Assembly (NCBI GenBank): GCA_031285365.1
Contig: JAITWP010000305.1
Location: forward strand, 1-6,026
Origin: Azoarcus sp.
GTDB lineage: Bacteria; Pseudomonadota; Gammaproteobacteria; Burkholderiales; Rhodocyclaceae
Direction: 5' to 3'
DNA length: 6,026 nucleotides
Position 1 is the stretch's first letter. Each line of letters opens with the position of its first letter. The position numbers were made by a program, and so were the translations under genes. Below are positions 5,737 through 6,026 of the stretch, piece after piece. The notes below the pieces were generated by a model that worked only from the letters and a program-made list of their open reading frames with translations, was not told the DNA's origin and made no database searches.

Positions 5737-6026
5737 TCAGGCTTCCTCCGCCATGCGCTTCAGCGTGACGTAATCGGTTTTTCCCGTACCCAGAAGCGGC
5801 AGCTCATTGACGTGCACGATCTTCTTCGGCACGGCCAGTTCAGGGGTGCCCAGTTGTTGTGCCATTTTTTGCAGGGTTGCGCGGTTAACCTGCTCATCGG
5901 TAGTAAAAAGCACTAACGCCTCGCCCTTGTTTTCATCGGGCTGACTGGAGGCGGCATGGAGTCCATCAGGTGAAATAGTCTGTGCCAGTTTTTCTACTGC
6001 TTCCAGGCTTACCATCTCGCCGGCTA
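5737..6026 (-). CDS. aas: Aas-type acyl-ACP synthetase / lysophospholipid acyltransferase, C-terminal end (5' part beyond window)
   Basis: In E. coli, Aas re-acylates 2-acyl-glycerophosphoethanolamine using an acyl-ACP that it makes from fatty acid, ATP and bound ACP. Only the last 96 or so codons, the C-terminal subdomain of the AMP-forming ligase, are visible. The frame is open through the right edge, reading AGEMVSLEAVEKL. The ATG at 6015 is therefore internal, not the start. It matches the remembered end of E. coli Aas well: GEMVSLE, ISPDGLHA, KGEALVLFTTD, GTPELAVPKKI and LPLLGTGKTDYVTLK. The lysine in GTGKTD (plus-strand codon near 5779-5781) is the catalytic A10-motif lysine of adenylate-forming enzymes. 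Whether the off-window part carries a PlsC acyltransferase domain, an MFS domain or only the ligase cannot be told here. The gene is upstream of the amidohydrolase and MFS genes in the same operon. Confidence 0.88.
   Translation of the reverse strand, partial: AGEMVSLEAVEKLAQTISPDGLHAASSQPDENKGEALVLFTTDEQVNRATLQKMAQQLGTPELAVPKKIVHVNELPLLGTGKTDYVTLKRMAEEA

Noticed and set aside
4898..5773. A 291-codon plus-strand open frame antisense to the amidohydrolase
   Set aside because: The minus-strand gene has a Tat signal, metal-ligand motifs and operon spacing. The antisense frame has no recognisable motif and fits third-position GC bias.
5737..6015. A complete 92-residue protein starting at 6015
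   Set aside because: The frame is open upstream and reads AGEMVSLE as in Aas, so this is the tail of a larger protein cut by the window edge.

Overview
The window looks like an ordinary chromosomal segment of a Gram-negative proteobacterium. It is moderately GC-rich. It carries LPS inner-core heptose genes and a Gram-negative lysophospholipid-recycling module. Betaproteobacteria is my best guess, because the heptose kinase is a stand-alone protein without the cytidylyltransferase domain found in E. coli HldE, and because the lipid-recycling parts are arranged differently from enterics. This is inferred from remembered family features, not from a search; gammaproteobacteria are not excluded.

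Layout. Left block (1-2485, minus strand, transcribed right to left): a stand-alone heptose-7-phosphate kinase (HldE/RfaE domain I), then ADP-heptose epimerase HldD, then heptosyltransferase II WaaF, which runs off the left edge. The kinase and epimerase genes overlap by 4 nt, and the epimerase stop codon is directly followed by the waaF ATG. These three genes make and transfer the L,D-heptose of the LPS inner core and are almost certainly one translationally coupled operon. WaaF has no closed reading frame in the window, so its evidence is the translation from the ATG at 545 to the edge.

Middle (2486-3110): a 179-nt divergent intergenic region with a plausible promoter for the heptose operon and three 10-bp-phased GYTAC repeats. 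It is followed by one plus-strand gene for a small exported protein rich in Arg, Tyr, His and Pro, with a hexapeptide tandem repeat. A 95-nt convergent gap with an imperfect hairpin ends this part.

Right block (3111-6026, minus strand): the C-terminus of an Aas-type acyl-ACP synthetase / lysophospholipid acyltransferase (enters from the right edge), a Tat-signal amidohydrolase, and an LplT-like MFS transporter. The genes are 2 and 5 nt apart, so they form one operon. In E. coli, LplT flips lysophospholipids inward and Aas re-acylates them. Here the same two functions bracket a predicted exported metal-dependent hydrolase of unknown substrate, which is the most interesting arrangement in the window. 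I saw no RNA genes, CRISPR arrays, mobile elements or attachment sites.
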